From Paenilisteria newyorkensis (GTDB lineage Bacteria > Bacillota > Bacilli > Lactobacillales > Listeriaceae): a stretch of DNA of 64,000 bases. This document shows positions 35,280 through 44,551 of the stretch, piece by piece. The position numbers and the translations under genes are program-made. Under the pieces are notes generated by a model. The model was not told the DNA's origin and ran no database searches. It worked only from the letters and a program-made list of their open reading frames with translations. How positions within the stretch are numbered: the stretch's first letter is position 1; each line of letters begins with the position of its first letter. The stretch lies in the NCBI RefSeq assembly GCF_000766145.1, contig NZ_JNFB01000024.1, positions 1 to 64,000 on the forward strand, read 5' to 3'.

Positions 35280-35369
35280 TTCACCTCACAAAATAATTGT
35301 CACAACAACTATATCACAAAAAAAGATATGACAACAGTAAATCACCGCCATCATACCTCAAACTACAAC

Positions 35370-36035
35370 TTATTTTTCACTATCCATAGCAAATTTACCA
35401 ACAATCGCAGCCACTAAACCACCAACGATAGGCGCTACAATGAACACCCACAATTGAGATAAAGCTTCACCGCCAGCAAATAGAGCTGGACCGATACTAC
35501 GAGCCGGGTTAACAGAAGTTCCTGTCAACGGAATGCCTAGTAAGTGAATTAAAACTAAAGTCAAACCGATAACTAAACCAGCAAAAGCAGGATTTCCTTT
35601 TTTACCAGTAACGACGATAATAACTAATACAAATACGAAAGTTAAAATTGCTTCTACCAAGAATGCGCCGCCTGCACCGATATTTCCAAATCCATTTTGA
35701 CCTAAGTTTTTAGTAGACATATCAGAAAGATTTAAGAATGAAAGCAATGTAACGGAACCAACAATCGCCCCAGCCACTTGCGCCACAACGTATCCTACTA
35801 ACTCGCCACCTGAAATTCTCTTGTTTAAAAACATCGCAACGGAAACAGCCGGATTCACGTGACATCCAGAAATAGTTCCAATGCTGTACGCCATCGCAAC
35901 GATTGACAAACCAAATGCCATCGCAATGCCAAGCGTCCCAATTCCTTCAATTCCGCCGCCTAAAACAGCAGTACCTGTACCGAATAATACCAAAACAAAA
36001 GTCCCGATAAATTCCGCAAATAATTTCTTACTCAT
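35370..36035 (-). CDS. Aquaporin (MIP family), AqpZ-like
   Basis: 221 residues from ATG 36035 (AAGGAGGAG just upstream; a start at 36062 is less likely). Six membrane segments and two half-helices with the NPA motifs HVNPAVS (about 61-67) and SVNPARS (about 180-186). Short loops, His at the filter position (ISGCHVNPA is not the filter; IHLLGIPLTGTSVNPARS has His near 170) and the Arg after the second NPA point to a water channel rather than a glycerol facilitator. Promoter on the minus strand: TTTACA, 17 bp, TATATA near 36080-36108. A cre-like GAAGCGCTTAC lies further upstream. Confidence 0.85.
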   Translation of the reverse strand: MSKKLFAEFIGTFVLVLFGTGTAVLGGGIEGIGTLGIAMAFGLSIVAMAYSIGTISGCHVNPAVSVAMFLNKRISGGELVGYVVAQVAGAIVGSVTLLSFLNLSDMSTKNLGQNGFGNIGAGGAFLVEAILTFVFVLVIIVVTGKKGNPAFAGLVIGLTLVLIHLLGIPLTGTSVNPARSIGPALFAGGEALSQLWVFIVAPIVGGLVAAIVGKFAMDSEK

Positions 36036-36208
36036 GTATTCTCCTCCTTTTGAAAATTGCATACTTATTATATATACCTCTAAATAAAGAAATTGTAAAC
36101 CTTTATTTATGTAATATTTTACACGTCAGATACAAAATTCACGGTATTGACAAATAGAAGCGCTTACCTTAACGTTATGTTGTATAATATATTTCAAAGG
36201 CGCACAGA

Positions 36209-36224
36209 TGTTTCACGTGAAACA
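36209..36224. promoter_or_regulatory. parS: parS site directly upstream of hen1
   Basis: TGTTTCACGTGAAACA, perfect consensus palindrome, 30 bp before the hen1 start codon and downstream of the TATAAT at 36183-36188, so it lies in the hen1 leader or promoter. ParB binding here could affect hen1-pnkp transcription. Confidence 0.95.
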
Positions 36225-36253
36225 TCTCATCCCGACAGTAAAGGAGCAATAAC

Positions 36254-37513
36254 ATGGCAATTATTCAAGTAAAATCAACCAATCCCGATTTTTCTTTCCT
36301 TATTAAGAAGAATCCCGAGTCAGGCATGATGCTCCGGCAAATGCGAAAAGGCATCGCGCACGGCTGGTACTCTGCGACAGATACCTACAACGTTTATTTT
36401 AAAGATGCTGATAATGAGATATCCTATAAAAAATATCGCGATGAAAATTTTGAATATCTGAACCTATCTCGCTATAATTCGAATATTTTCCCATTAAATG
36501 CGCTTGGCGAGTTCTTCTCATTAAAGGAACCCGACTCACGTGATTTACCTGGCTTCACGCACCAATTTCATATCAACATGTTCTACATTCGCCGGATCCA
36601 CTACGTCGAATTCTTTCAAAAGTACATGCCAAACTATACTTTTGAGGTTGAACATCTTTCCGATAAAAACTGGGCCGTGACGATTTCCACTAAGTCTAGC
36701 CTGTACGATTTGATTCATATTTCGAACCTATTTTGCCTATTTTTCGCCGGTTTCAGTCAAGAACACTTAGATATAACCGACGATTTGCTGACAAAATACA
36801 TTAAAAGTGTCCAAATCACCGATCCGCCATTCTACATTCGTAATCTTTTTGTGCATAATTTCTTAACAACACGCAGATCATTTAATCAGTTCAAATCAGA
36901 ATTAGAAGCAACCGATCGCTATGATATCCAGTTTGATTTCGGTGGCACTGCCCTTCAAAGACGGAATTTCATCGCGCATCAGCTCTCTTTTGATAAAGTA
37001 ATTGTAGATATCGGTTGTGGCGAAGGTTTTTACGCTATCCCATTCGCTGAGAAAACGAAGCTCGATTATTATGCGATTGATATCGATCCCGAGATGCTAC
37101 TCATTACGAACAAAAAAGCCGAGAAGAAGGAGCTCGACAATATTATCACCTACTCCTCGCTGGAAACGTTCCTAGACAACACTCCTGCTGAAAAAGTCGA
37201 CGTGCTTTTAACTGAAGTTATCGAGCACATGCCTACTAACATGGCGAAAAAGCTCATCCGAAAAGTGACGCAGCATATCGATTTTGATACATTCATTATC
37301 ACGACACCAAACAGCGAATTCAATACGTTTTACGGTTTGGAAGGCTTCCGACATGACGATCATGATTGGGAAATGAGTACCGCGGAATTCCAAGATTGGT
37401 TGTCGGAAATCATTGACGAAAAAACGATGACGCTTGAATTCCACGCGATTGGCGACGCTGTAAATGGTATTCACACAACACAAGGCGCCATTTTACGAAA
37501 GAAGGAGGTATAA
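36254..37513 (+). CDS. hen1: Hen1-type RNA 3'-terminal ribose 2'-O-methyltransferase
   Basis: 419 residues; start with AAAGGAG upstream. Bacterial Hen1 methylates the 2'-OH of the 3' end of a broken RNA before ligation by Pnkp, so the repaired site resists the same ribotoxin. Residues 1-240 are the N-terminal domain, which activates the Pnkp ligase. The C-terminal methyltransferase shows VIVDIGCGEGFYAIPFA (SAM-binding, about 250-266), acidic YAIDIDPEM, the metal-binding EVIEHMP (Glu321, Glu324, His325) and a further His in FRHDDHDWEMS (His367 or His370). These are the known Hen1 metal ligands. Slightly shorter than the Clostridium thermocellum protein. pnkp follows after one base. Head-on to replication. 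Confidence 0.92.
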   Translation: MAIIQVKSTNPDFSFLIKKNPESGMMLRQMRKGIAHGWYSATDTYNVYFKDADNEISYKKYRDENFEYLNLSRYNSNIFPLNALGEFFSLKEPDSRDLPGFTHQFHINMFYIRRIHYVEFFQKYMPNYTFEVEHLSDKNWAVTISTKSSLYDLIHISNLFCLFFAGFSQEHLDITDDLLTKYIKSVQITDPPFYIRNLFVHNFLTTRRSFNQFKSELEATDRYDIQFDFGGTALQRRNFIAHQLSFDKVIVDIGCGEGFYAIPFAEKTKLDYYAIDIDPEMLLITNKKAEKKELDNIITYSSLETFLDNTPAEKVDVLLTEVIEHMPTNMAKKLIRKVTQHIDFDTFIITTPNSEFNTFYGLEGFRHDDHDWEMSTAEFQDWLSEIIDEKTMTLEFHAIGDAVNGIHTTQGAILRKKEV

Positions 37514-37514
37514 T

Positions 37515-40064
37515 ATGGAACTAAATACACAACTACACACCATTTTCCTGCTTGTCGGCCCAACAGAATGCGGAAAATCTACTTTTGCACAAGAAATTTT
37601 GATACCTCAACTTCAATTTTCCCAGGCCGATAAAAATTTCCAAGCGAACGTTCAATATTTATCATCCGACGCAATTCGCCAAGAAATTCTCGGTCACGAT
37701 TACGATAAATACGCCCAAATTATGTTGGAAGCGAGTGACCAAACGTTCGAACTCTTGTTCAAAAAACTAGATATGGTTACAAAATTCCCAATCAATGCCG
37801 AATTTGTAGTTTTAGACACAACCGGACTAACCGCTGATTTCCGCGAAAAAGTTCGTGAAACAGCTAAAAACAACAATTACAATGTCGAAGTTATCCTTTT
37901 TGACTATCGTGATCGCGATGATTACTACACCAGCGAGCGCTCCAAAAAACTGATTTCCAAGCATATTACGCGTCTGAAAAAGGAAATTCTGCCGAATATA
38001 GCGCGTGAGCAATACCATCACATTCACAGGATTCGAGCTAAGAATTTCACGGACTATAAAGTCAACATCCTGAATAAAACACCATTTCTCGACACAATCC
38101 TACCAACAAACGAGACCTACACACTGATTGGCGATGTCCACGAATGTGCGAATGAACTAAAATCACTTCTACACAAACTGGGTTGCAAAATTGAGAACAA
38201 TAAAATCACTCACAGCCCTCATAAAATCATACTTGTCGGCGATTGGATTGATAAAGGGAAAAATACGCGCGAAATCACCGAATTTCTATACGAAAATCAG
38301 CAATACTTCCTATTTGTACTCGGAAATCATGAAAACTTTGTTCATAAATATATTTTGGGCGAAATTAAAGGCGCAAATCAAGAAATTGTCGATAATTACT
38401 TCGACTCGATTCCAGACCTTGTCGCGGACCCAGAACTCTTCTCGAAATTCGAACAACTTTTCCATCTAGCACAACCATTTTACCGCTACATTGGCGAAGA
38501 AACAGCATCCTTTTACGTCACCCATTCACCGTGCCAAAATAAATATATCGGTAAACTCGATGGAAACTCCATGCGTCATCAACGAAATTTCCATCTAGAT
38601 CGCACAAGACCTGTCCAAGAACAGCTAGCATTCCTAGAAAACGAAGCCGTGAATAATTATCCATACCATATTTTCGGACACGTAGCTGCAAAACAAGCAT
38701 TTCGCATTAAAAATAAGCTACACCTAGATACCGGATGCGCCCACGGCAACGAGTTGACAGCCGTAACCTTAAAATATCGAAAACCAATGTTCAAATCCGT
38801 TCGGTCTGAAAATCAACAACTCGCTGGCGAACTTCCTACCCTTTTCAAACGCGAACAAACCGTTCAAATTTCCGAACTCGATACGGAGTCCCTCAGAAGA
38901 TTACACTATATCGGCGAAAACAAAATCAACTTCATCTCTGGAACCATGTCCCCTGCACCAAAAGACCTAGCAACAAACAATCTAGAATCCCTAGAAAAAG
39001 GACTACACTATTTTGCCGAAAAAGGCATTTCTCACGTTGTCCTACAACCAAAATATATGGGTTCACGCTGCAACATCTACTTGCATAAAAATACAAAACA
39101 CAGTTTCGCAGTAAGTCGAAATGGCTTCAAAATAACTCATATTGACTTGTCACCAATTTATCAATCCTTGCACCACCGATTTGCAGATTACATGGAACAA
39201 AACAAAATTCAAATGCTCATCCTAGACGGCGAACTACTCCCATGGCAAGCGCTCGGCAAAGAACTCATCGAAAAACAATTCCAACCCATCCAAACCGCGC
39301 TGGAAACCGAGTTAGCCTTTTTGCAAGCGCATGCTTTTGACGAAAGTCTCACGCAACTCATCACCGAATATGACACAACTGATTTTGAAACCGATCAAAC
39401 CCAGCTCACGAAAAAGCAATTAAACGAAAAATACAGCTCGCGACTCTATCAAAACTACAAACCATTGCATCAAATCAAGCAAACACACACCAATTTAGCG
39501 CAACATCAAGAAGCTCTAAGCACGTATAAACAGCAACTAGACATCTACGCAGCCGCATCCGATCTTGATTACAAAGCCTTTTCCCTACTAAAAATAATCT
39601 ATCAAGACGGCACAGAGCAAATCCCAGCGTGGCCGACCTCGGAAATGTATAGCTTTTTAAATGACGATACATTCGAGTTGCTAGATCTCACACATCCCGA
39701 CTTCCTCACCACCGCTGAGCACTATTTTTCAACTATCACCACAACAAACAAAATGGAAGGAATCGTAATCAAACCTGAAAAATTAAGCCCACACATCGCG
39801 CCCTACATGAAGGTTCGAAATATGGACTATCTATCAATCATTTACGGTTACGACTTCCAATTTCCTCACAAATTCAACAAACTTATCAAACAAAAAAGCA
39901 TCAACAAGAAGCTGCGAACTTCTATTAACGAATGGTCTCTCGGTTCCAAACTACTCACAACAAAGTGGGCAGAAATCTCACCGACAAATCAACCGTTCAA
40001 TGAAACCGCAGCAAACCTGTTATTCGAAGTCGAAAAAGAACGCGACATTGATCCACGCTTATAA
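37515..40064 (+). CDS. pnkp: Polynucleotide kinase-phosphatase-ligase (bacterial Pnkp)
   Basis: 849 residues from ATG 37515 (AAGGAGG upstream). Three enzymes in one chain that heal and seal cut RNA. Kinase (about 1-170): P-loop GPTECGKST with Lys21-Ser22. Phosphatase (about 200-440), a calcineurin-like phosphoesterase: GDVHECANEL, VGDWIDKGKN, LGNHENF and FGHVA metal motifs. Ligase (about 490-849): nucleotidyltransferase motif KYMGSRCNIY with Lys513 as the AMP-accepting lysine, and later motifs LDGELLPW and MEGIVIKP. All catalytic motifs are present. With Hen1 it forms the Pnkp/Hen1 RNA-repair complex. The operon is bounded by parS sites two bases after this stop and just before hen1. Confidence 0.94.
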   Translation: MELNTQLHTIFLLVGPTECGKSTFAQEILIPQLQFSQADKNFQANVQYLSSDAIRQEILGHDYDKYAQIMLEASDQTFELLFKKLDMVTKFPINAEFVVLDTTGLTADFREKVRETAKNNNYNVEVILFDYRDRDDYYTSERSKKLISKHITRLKKEILPNIAREQYHHIHRIRAKNFTDYKVNILNKTPFLDTILPTNETYTLIGDVHECANELKSLLHKLGCKIENNKITHSPHKIILVGDWIDKGKNTREITEFLYENQQYFLFVLGNHENFVHKYILGEIKGANQEIVDNYFDSIPDLVADPELFSKFEQLFHLAQPFYRYIGEETASFYVTHSPCQNKYIGKLDGNSMRHQRNFHLDRTRPVQEQLAFLENEAVNNYPYHIFGHVAAKQAFRIKNKLHLDTGCAHGNELTAVTLKYRKPMFKSVRSENQQLAGELPTLFKREQTVQISELDTESLRRLHYIGENKINFISGTMSPAPKDLATNNLESLEKGLHYFAEKGISHVVLQPKYMGSRCNIYLHKNTKHSFAVSRNGFKITHIDLSPIYQSLHHRFADYMEQNKIQMLILDGELLPWQALGKELIEKQFQPIQTALETELAFLQAHAFDESLTQLITEYDTTDFETDQTQLTKKQLNEKYSSRLYQNYKPLHQIKQTHTNLAQHQEALSTYKQQLDIYAAASDLDYKAFSLLKIIYQDGTEQIPAWPTSEMYSFLNDDTFELLDLTHPDFLTTAEHYFSTITTTNKMEGIVIKPEKLSPHIAPYMKVRNMDYLSIIYGYDFQFPHKFNKLIKQKSINKKLRTSINEWSLGSKLLTTKWAEISPTNQPFNETAANLLFEVEKERDIDPRL

Positions 40065-40065
40065 A

Positions 40066-40081
40066 TGTTTCACGTGAAACA
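40066..40081. promoter_or_regulatory. parS: parS site directly downstream of pnkp
   Basis: TGTTTCACGTGAAACA, perfect; two bases after the pnkp stop codon and just before the shared terminator. Third parS in the window, about 2.4 kb from oriC. Confidence 0.95.
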
Positions 40082-40084
40082 CTG

Positions 40085-40129
40085 AAAAAAAGAAGCTTCA
40101 CCGATTTTTTCTCGGCGAAGCTTCTTTTT
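40085..40129. terminator. Bidirectional terminator between pnkp and jag
   Basis: AAAAAGAAGCTTCACCGA pairs with TCGGCGAAGCTTCTTTTT around a short T-rich loop; A- and T-runs serve both convergent genes. Confidence 0.9.
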
Positions 40130-40749
40130 CAGCCTTTTACGGGCTTAATAACAATATAACGATACGGTTCGCGACCTTCCGAATGTGTTTCCACACGCTT
40201 ATCTTCGCTTAAAATCGCATGAATTGTCTTCCGTTCAAACGAAGGCATTGGCTCCAAATGAACAACTCGGCGCGTCTTCACTGTTTTATCCGCCATTTTC
40301 TTAGCCAATAAAGTCAGTGTTTCATCACGACGTTCGCGGTAATCGCCAATGTTTACGACAACATTTTTGAATTGCGTCGTATCTTTGTTAGCGATCAGTT
40401 GCGTCAAATATTGCAATGCGTTTAACGTTTGACCATGTTTTCCAATCAGCAAGCCTAGGTTGTTGCCTGACACTTGAATGCTGACTTCCTTACCTTTTTC
40501 AGAGACATCAACGGAGACCTCAGCCCCCATTTTTGTAGCCACATCCATCACGTACTGGACGGCGGTTTCGATTTGGTTGTGCTTCTCGATGACCTTGACC
40601 ATCGCGAGCCTTGAACCAATCCCGAAAATACCTTTTTTACCAGCGTCCATGATTTCCACGTCTACTTTTTCCCGCGTTGTGCCTAAGTCCTTCAACGCGT
40701 TTTGAATTGCTTCTTCAACGGTTTGGCCTTGCGCAGTTATATCTCTCAC
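40129..40749 (-). CDS. jag: Jag/KhpB RNA-binding protein (SpoIIIJ-associated)
   Basis: 206 residues. Jag-N domain (about 1-52, DITAQGQTVEEAIQNALKDLG ... KKGIFGIGSRLAMVKV), KH domain (about 60-135, ending in GLLIGKHGQTLNALQYLTQL with the GKHG loop) and R3H domain (about 140-206, RRDETLTLLAKKMADK ... PMPSFERKTIHAIL). It binds RNA, usually together with KhpA, and influences cell division and envelope synthesis. It overlaps yidC by ATGA in the conserved rpmH-rnpA-yidC-jag order. Confidence 0.93.
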   Translation of the reverse strand: MRDITAQGQTVEEAIQNALKDLGTTREKVDVEIMDAGKKGIFGIGSRLAMVKVIEKHNQIETAVQYVMDVATKMGAEVSVDVSEKGKEVSIQVSGNNLGLLIGKHGQTLNALQYLTQLIANKDTTQFKNVVVNIGDYRERRDETLTLLAKKMADKTVKTRRVVHLEPMPSFERKTIHAILSEDKRVETHSEGREPYRYIVIKPVKG

Positions 40750-41609
40750 TTTCTTTTCTTACCTCCTTTTTTCGATGCAGACATTGTCGCTGCTTTCTTT
40801 TTAAGTCTTTCTTCTTCCTTCTTAGCCTCTTCCAAAGCCGCAGCCTCGCGTTTGGCCTTGAATGGATTATTAATTAACATCGTTTGGAAAATCGTGAATA
40901 TGTTTCCGACAACCCAGTAAAGTGCAAGTGCTGACGGCAAACTGATACCCGCAAAAAGGATCATCAACGGCATGAAGTAAATAATCATGTTCATCGATTT
41001 ATTTTGCTGCGTTTGGCCCATCATCGACAATTTAGAAGAAATAAACGTCGTCAATGCCGCTAAAATTGGCAAAATGAAATACGGATCTTTATCGCCGAGT
41101 GTCATCCACAAGAAATCTTGCGTCTTAATCTCCGCTGTCCGACTAATCGCTTGGTAGAATCCAAGTAAAATCGGCATTTGAATCAATAACGGCAAACAAC
41201 CCATCATTGGATTTGCATTGTTTTCTTGGTATAAACGCATCGTTTCTTGTTGTAGTTTTTGTTTTGTCTCGTTGTCTTTTGATTTGTATTTTTCTTGTAG
41301 TTCTTTGATTTGTGGTTGCATCGCTGTCATTGCTTTTTGGCTCTTCAGCTGCTTGATCATCAATGGCATAATCAGCAATCGAATCACAACGGTTGTCATG
41401 ATAATCCCCATTGCATAGTTGCCACCGAATAGTTCCGCAAACCAGATAATTACTTGTGATAATGGATAAACAATATAATGACTCCAAAATCCTGATGATT
41501 CCGATGTGATTGGGTCAGTCGAAATACCACACCCTGCCAAAACCGCTAGCAGTCCCATCATTAATCCCGCAAAAAGCATTTTCTTCTTCAAACTCATTTT
41601 CTTCTTCAA
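40746..41609 (-). CDS. yidC: YidC/SpoIIIJ/Oxa1-type membrane protein insertase
   Basis: 287 residues. Lipoprotein signal with lipobox AVLAGCGIS (Cys near 27). Five membrane segments; the YidC core starts with PLSQVIIWFAELFGGNYAMGIIMTTVVIRLLIMPLMIKQ, whose Arg near 77 in the hydrophilic groove is the conserved functional residue, followed by the cytoplasmic helical hairpin (QKAMTAMQPQIKELQEKYKS). Basic C-terminal tail (SKKGGKKRK) may contact ribosomes. Inserts membrane proteins with or without SecYEG. Confidence 0.93.
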   Translation of the reverse strand: MKKKMSLKKKMLFAGLMMGLLAVLAGCGISTDPITSESSGFWSHYIVYPLSQVIIWFAELFGGNYAMGIIMTTVVIRLLIMPLMIKQLKSQKAMTAMQPQIKELQEKYKSKDNETKQKLQQETMRLYQENNANPMMGCLPLLIQMPILLGFYQAISRTAEIKTQDFLWMTLGDKDPYFILPILAALTTFISSKLSMMGQTQQNKSMNMIIYFMPLMILFAGISLPSALALYWVVGNIFTIFQTMLINNPFKAKREAAALEEAKKEEERLKKKAATMSASKKGGKKRK

Positions 41610-41651
41610 ATAGTGCTACCTCCACTCTCCGCCTGTATTCTTCTCATGAAA

Positions 41652-42005
41652 CTACTTTTTCTGAGGCTGCTTCAAAACTCTTGATAATTTCAAAACATGC
41701 ATCAAACTTTTCTTGATTTCATGAAAATCCATATTGGCCGCCGGTTTCCTGGCGATGATAATATAGTCATAACCTGAATCAATTTGCTCATTCAGCTCAT
41801 GAAAGGTTTGCCGAATACATCGTTTAATACGATTTCGTACGACAGCGTTTCCAATTTTTTTACTCACAGAAAGCCCAATTCGAAAATGCGCCAGATCTTC
41901 CCTTTTAAATATGTAAACGACAAATTGGCGATTCGCAAACGACTTCCCTTTTTTAAATACGCGTTGAAACTCATCATCTTTTTTTATTCGGTATGCTTTT
42001 TTCAT
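41652..42005 (-). CDS. rnpA: Ribonuclease P protein component
   Basis: 117 residues, usual length. Opens with [20 protein letters not shown] and contains the family signature [29 protein letters not shown] (about 44-72), the basic RNR region that contacts the RNA subunit in tRNA 5' maturation. Located between rpmH and yidC as in most Firmicutes. Confidence 0.95.
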   Translation of the reverse strand: MKKAYRIKKDDEFQRVFKKGKSFANRQFVVYIFKREDLAHFRIGLSVSKKIGNAVVRNRIKRCIRQTFHELNEQIDSGYDYIIIARKPAANMDFHEIKKSLMHVLKLSRVLKQPQKK

Positions 42006-42122
42006 AAATTCTCCATCTTCTAATCAGATTCTCTTTCACACATGCACCCCTGTTAACCTATCAGATCTCCCTACACTAGGAAGTGACTGATAGATTAACG
42101 GTTCACTCTGCCTGAAATTAAA

Positions 42123-42149
42123 AAAAACCACTGAGTCTTTTTCAGTGGT
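42123..42149 (-). terminator. Terminator between rpmH and rnpA
   Basis: ACCACTGA-AAAAGAC-TCAGTGGT followed on the minus strand by TTTTTTT, one base after the rpmH stop. Ribosomal protein L34 is needed in larger amounts than RnpA, so partial termination makes sense. Confidence 0.85.
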
Positions 42150-42284
42150 CTACGCAGATAAAACTTTTCTTCCTTTACGACGACGACTAGCTAAAACTCT
42201 ACGTCCGTTTTTAGAACTCATACGTTGACGGAAACCATGTACTTTTTTTCTTTTACGCTTGCTTGGTTGGTATGTTCTTTTCAT
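42150..42284 (-). CDS. rpmH: Ribosomal protein L34
   Basis: 44 residues, [18 protein letters not shown] at the start and GRKVLSA at the end, with the RRRKGR core: unmistakable L34. Start at 42284 with CTAGGAGGTG upstream. Located next to oriC as in nearly all bacteria. Highly basic, binds 23S rRNA. Confidence 0.97.
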   Translation of the reverse strand: MKRTYQPSKRKRKKVHGFRQRMSSKNGRRVLASRRRKGRKVLSA

Positions 42285-42342
42285 TAATTACACCTCCTAG
42301 TAAGGGTCTATTACAAATTTACTCGTATAGACAGTCTTAGAC

Positions 42343-42371
42343 ATTGTACAGAAATATATCGGATTTGTCAA
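42343..42371 (-). promoter_or_regulatory. rpmH promoter
   Basis: Minus strand: -35 TTGACA (42366-42371), 17-bp spacer, -10 TACAAT (42343-42348). Start site about 50 bp before rpmH. Confidence 0.8.
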
Positions 42372-42488
42372 TAATACCTCGGAACAAAGTAGAATATAAA
42401 AACTCTATCTTCCATAATACCATATTTCCAAACTGATATATAGCTATTTTCGAAACTTTTTTCAAAGATTTTCTGCTTCTTATTTTCT

Positions 42489-42882
42489 TGTGGATAATCA
42501 TTAAAAGTGTAGCTAAATACTCTAAAACCCACTTTTTCTGTGGATAACTCTTGAATATACTGAAAAGTTATCCACAATTTGCGATAGTTAACCACAATTG
42601 CTTGTGGATAACTGTTTTTCTGATATTTTTTTATCCCGTCCTCGTTCACAAGTTATGCACAAGCTCATATCCTGTGGACATCTTTTCTCAACATCTTCAT
42701 AACTTTGTGGATAGAATTTGAAATCCCTTGCGATTGTGATGTTTTTCTGATATTATATCAATTGTCGAATAGAAAATTATTTGGGGATAACATTATTTAT
42801 CCACAGTCAACTTTTACTTTGTGGATAACTTCTAAACAACCCCTGTATAACTTTATCCACGGCTCCATCCATCTGTGGATAA
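42489..42882. other. oriC: oriC, upstream DnaA-box cluster
   Basis: Seven perfect DnaA boxes: TGTGGATAA at 42489, 42539, 42603, 42820 and 42874, and TTATCCACA at 42568 and 42797. Near-matches include TTATGCACA at 42653, TTATCCACG at 42853, TGTGGATAG at 42706 and TTAACCACA at 42588. Lies between rpmH and dnaA. Together with the second cluster after dnaA it forms a bipartite origin of the Bacillus type. An open frame across 42368-42649 is incidental. Confidence 0.93.
42728..42756 (+). promoter_or_regulatory. dnaA promoter
   Basis: -35 TTGCGA (42728-42733), 17-bp spacer, -10 TATTAT (42751-42756). It lies amid DnaA boxes, so DnaA can repress its own gene. Confidence 0.65.
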
Positions 42883-42913
42883 CTTTTACGTTTAATGAAA
42901 AGGGGGGAACATA

Positions 42914-44272
42914 GTGCAAACAATGGAAGACATATGGAAAGAAACCTTGCGTATCGTCAAGCAAAATATGAGTAAGCCAAGTTATGATACTTGGATGAAA
43001 TCTACCACGGCGCATTCACTTGAAGGAAGTACGTTTATTGTGACGGCTCCAAACAATTTTGTTCGTGACTGGCTTGAGAAAAGTTATTCACAGTTCATCG
43101 CTAATATCCTACAAGAAATTACGGGAGAAAATTTTGATGTTCGGTTTATCGATGGTGAACAAGATGAGGTATTTGATAACTATATTCCACCAAAACCGCG
43201 TAATTTAGACGAGGACTTGGACGAAGCCAACTCCAAACACATGCTAAATCCGCGTTATGTTTTTGATACGTTTGTTATTGGATCTGGCAACCGTTTTGCC
43301 CACGCAGCCTCACTTGCCGTAGCCGAAGCGCCGGCCAAAGCCTACAATCCGCTCTTTATTTATGGTGGTGTTGGACTTGGAAAAACGCATTTAATGCACG
43401 CGATTGGTCATTATGTTTTAGAGCATAAAACAAACGCGAAAGTCATGTACCTTTCTAGTGAGAAATTCACAAATGAGTTCATTAACTCTATTCGAGAAAA
43501 TAAAGCCGAAGAATTTCGTAATAAATATCGTAATGTCGATGTGCTTCTTATTGATGATATTCAGTTTTTAGCTGGTAAAGAAGGAACGCAGGAGGAATTT
43601 TTCCATACGTTTAATACGCTTTACGATGAGCAAAAACAGATTATTATTTCTAGTGATCGCCCGCCAAAAGAGATTCCAACACTTGAGGATCGCTTGCGTT
43701 CGCGCTTTGAATGGGGTCTGATTACGGATATTACGCCACCTGATTTAGAAACTCGGATCGCGATTTTACGCAAAAAAGCAAAGGCTGACGGACTGGATAT
43801 TCCGAATGAAGTCATGCTTTACATTGCGAACCAAATCGATTCCAATATTCGGGAACTGGAGGGCGCGCTTATTCGTGTTGTCGCCTACTCATCTCTCGTA
43901 AATAAGGATATTAATGCGAATCTTGCTGCGGAAGCCTTGAAAGATATCATTCCAAATTCGAAATCCCATGTGATCCGAATTCCTGATATTCAAGAAGCTG
44001 TTGGCGAATATTATCACGTTCGTTTAGAAGATTTTAAAGCGAAAAAACGGACGAAAAGTATTGCGTATCCTAGACAAATCGCGATGTATCTTTCTCGTGA
44101 GCTGACCGATGCTTCCCTACCGAAAATTGGAGAAGAGTTTGGCGGTCGAGATCATACTACCGTGATTCATGCGCACGAAAAAATCTCGCAACTCTTAAAA
44201 ATCGACCAAAACCTGAAAAATGATTTGGCTGAGATTGAGAAAAACTTGCGAAAACCACAGAGTTTATTTTAA
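42914..44272 (+). CDS. dnaA: Chromosomal replication initiator DnaA
   Basis: 452 residues from GTG 42914 (AAGGGGGGA upstream). Domain I (1-85, [20 protein letters not shown]), short linker, AAA+ ATPase (about 115-330) with Walker [16 protein letters not shown], Walker [16 protein letters not shown] and the arginine-finger region, and domain IV (about 350-452) with the DnaA signature [15 protein letters not shown] that reads the boxes. The sequence is Listeria-like almost throughout domains III and IV; the linker (about 86-110) is diverged. Regulated by the flanking boxes. Confidence 0.98.
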   Translation: MQTMEDIWKETLRIVKQNMSKPSYDTWMKSTTAHSLEGSTFIVTAPNNFVRDWLEKSYSQFIANILQEITGENFDVRFIDGEQDEVFDNYIPPKPRNLDEDLDEANSKHMLNPRYVFDTFVIGSGNRFAHAASLAVAEAPAKAYNPLFIYGGVGLGKTHLMHAIGHYVLEHKTNAKVMYLSSEKFTNEFINSIRENKAEEFRNKYRNVDVLLIDDIQFLAGKEGTQEEFFHTFNTLYDEQKQIIISSDRPPKEIPTLEDRLRSRFEWGLITDITPPDLETRIAILRKKAKADGLDIPNEVMLYIANQIDSNIRELEGALIRVVAYSSLVNKDINANLAAEALKDIIPNSKSHVIRIPDIQEAVGEYYHVRLEDFKAKKRTKSIAYPRQIAMYLSRELTDASLPKIGEEFGGRDHTTVIHAHEKISQLLKIDQNLKNDLAEIEKNLRKPQSLF

Positions 44273-44351
44273 AGGACTATATATAGGGCTCTAAGTTAGC
44301 AAAAGGAAGCTTTCAAAGAGCCGAGGCATGATATCCTCCATTTTTTAAATC

Positions 44352-44506
44352 TGTGCATAATGTGGATAACTAGAACATACTTACCAACAAGTTATCAACA
44401 TGTGGAAAACTTTGCGAGAGATAGGCTCACATATACTTATCCACAAATCCACAGGCCCTATTACTATTACTACGATTTTTTATTAATTAATTAAACATAT
44501 TTTGAT
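44352..44506 (+). other. oriC: oriC, downstream cluster with DnaA-trio and AT-rich unwinding element
   Basis: TGTGCATAA (44352) and TGTGGATAA (44361) in tandem, TTATCAACA (44392), TGTGGAAAA (44401) and perfect TTATCCACA (44437). After a short GC-rich GGCCC the strand reads TTACTATTACTACG (44461-44474), whose complement read 3' to 5' is AAT-GAT-AAT-GAT, a DnaA-trio array. Then follows AT-only sequence to 44506. This is the order of the B. subtilis basal unwinding element, so opening should begin here. Confidence 0.88.
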
Positions 44507-44551
44507 ATAATGTTATACTTAGAAAAAGAAACTAAAAATGGGGGAATTCTC

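Noticed and set aside
36150..36168. cre (CcpA) site between aquaporin and hen1
   Set aside because: GAAGCGCTTAC matches only the core; three outer positions differ, so mentioned with the aquaporin but not called as a feature.
42368..42649. 93-residue minus-strand open frame between rpmH and dnaA
   Set aside because: It covers DnaA boxes and the rpmH promoter, has no ribosome site and no recognisable protein features.
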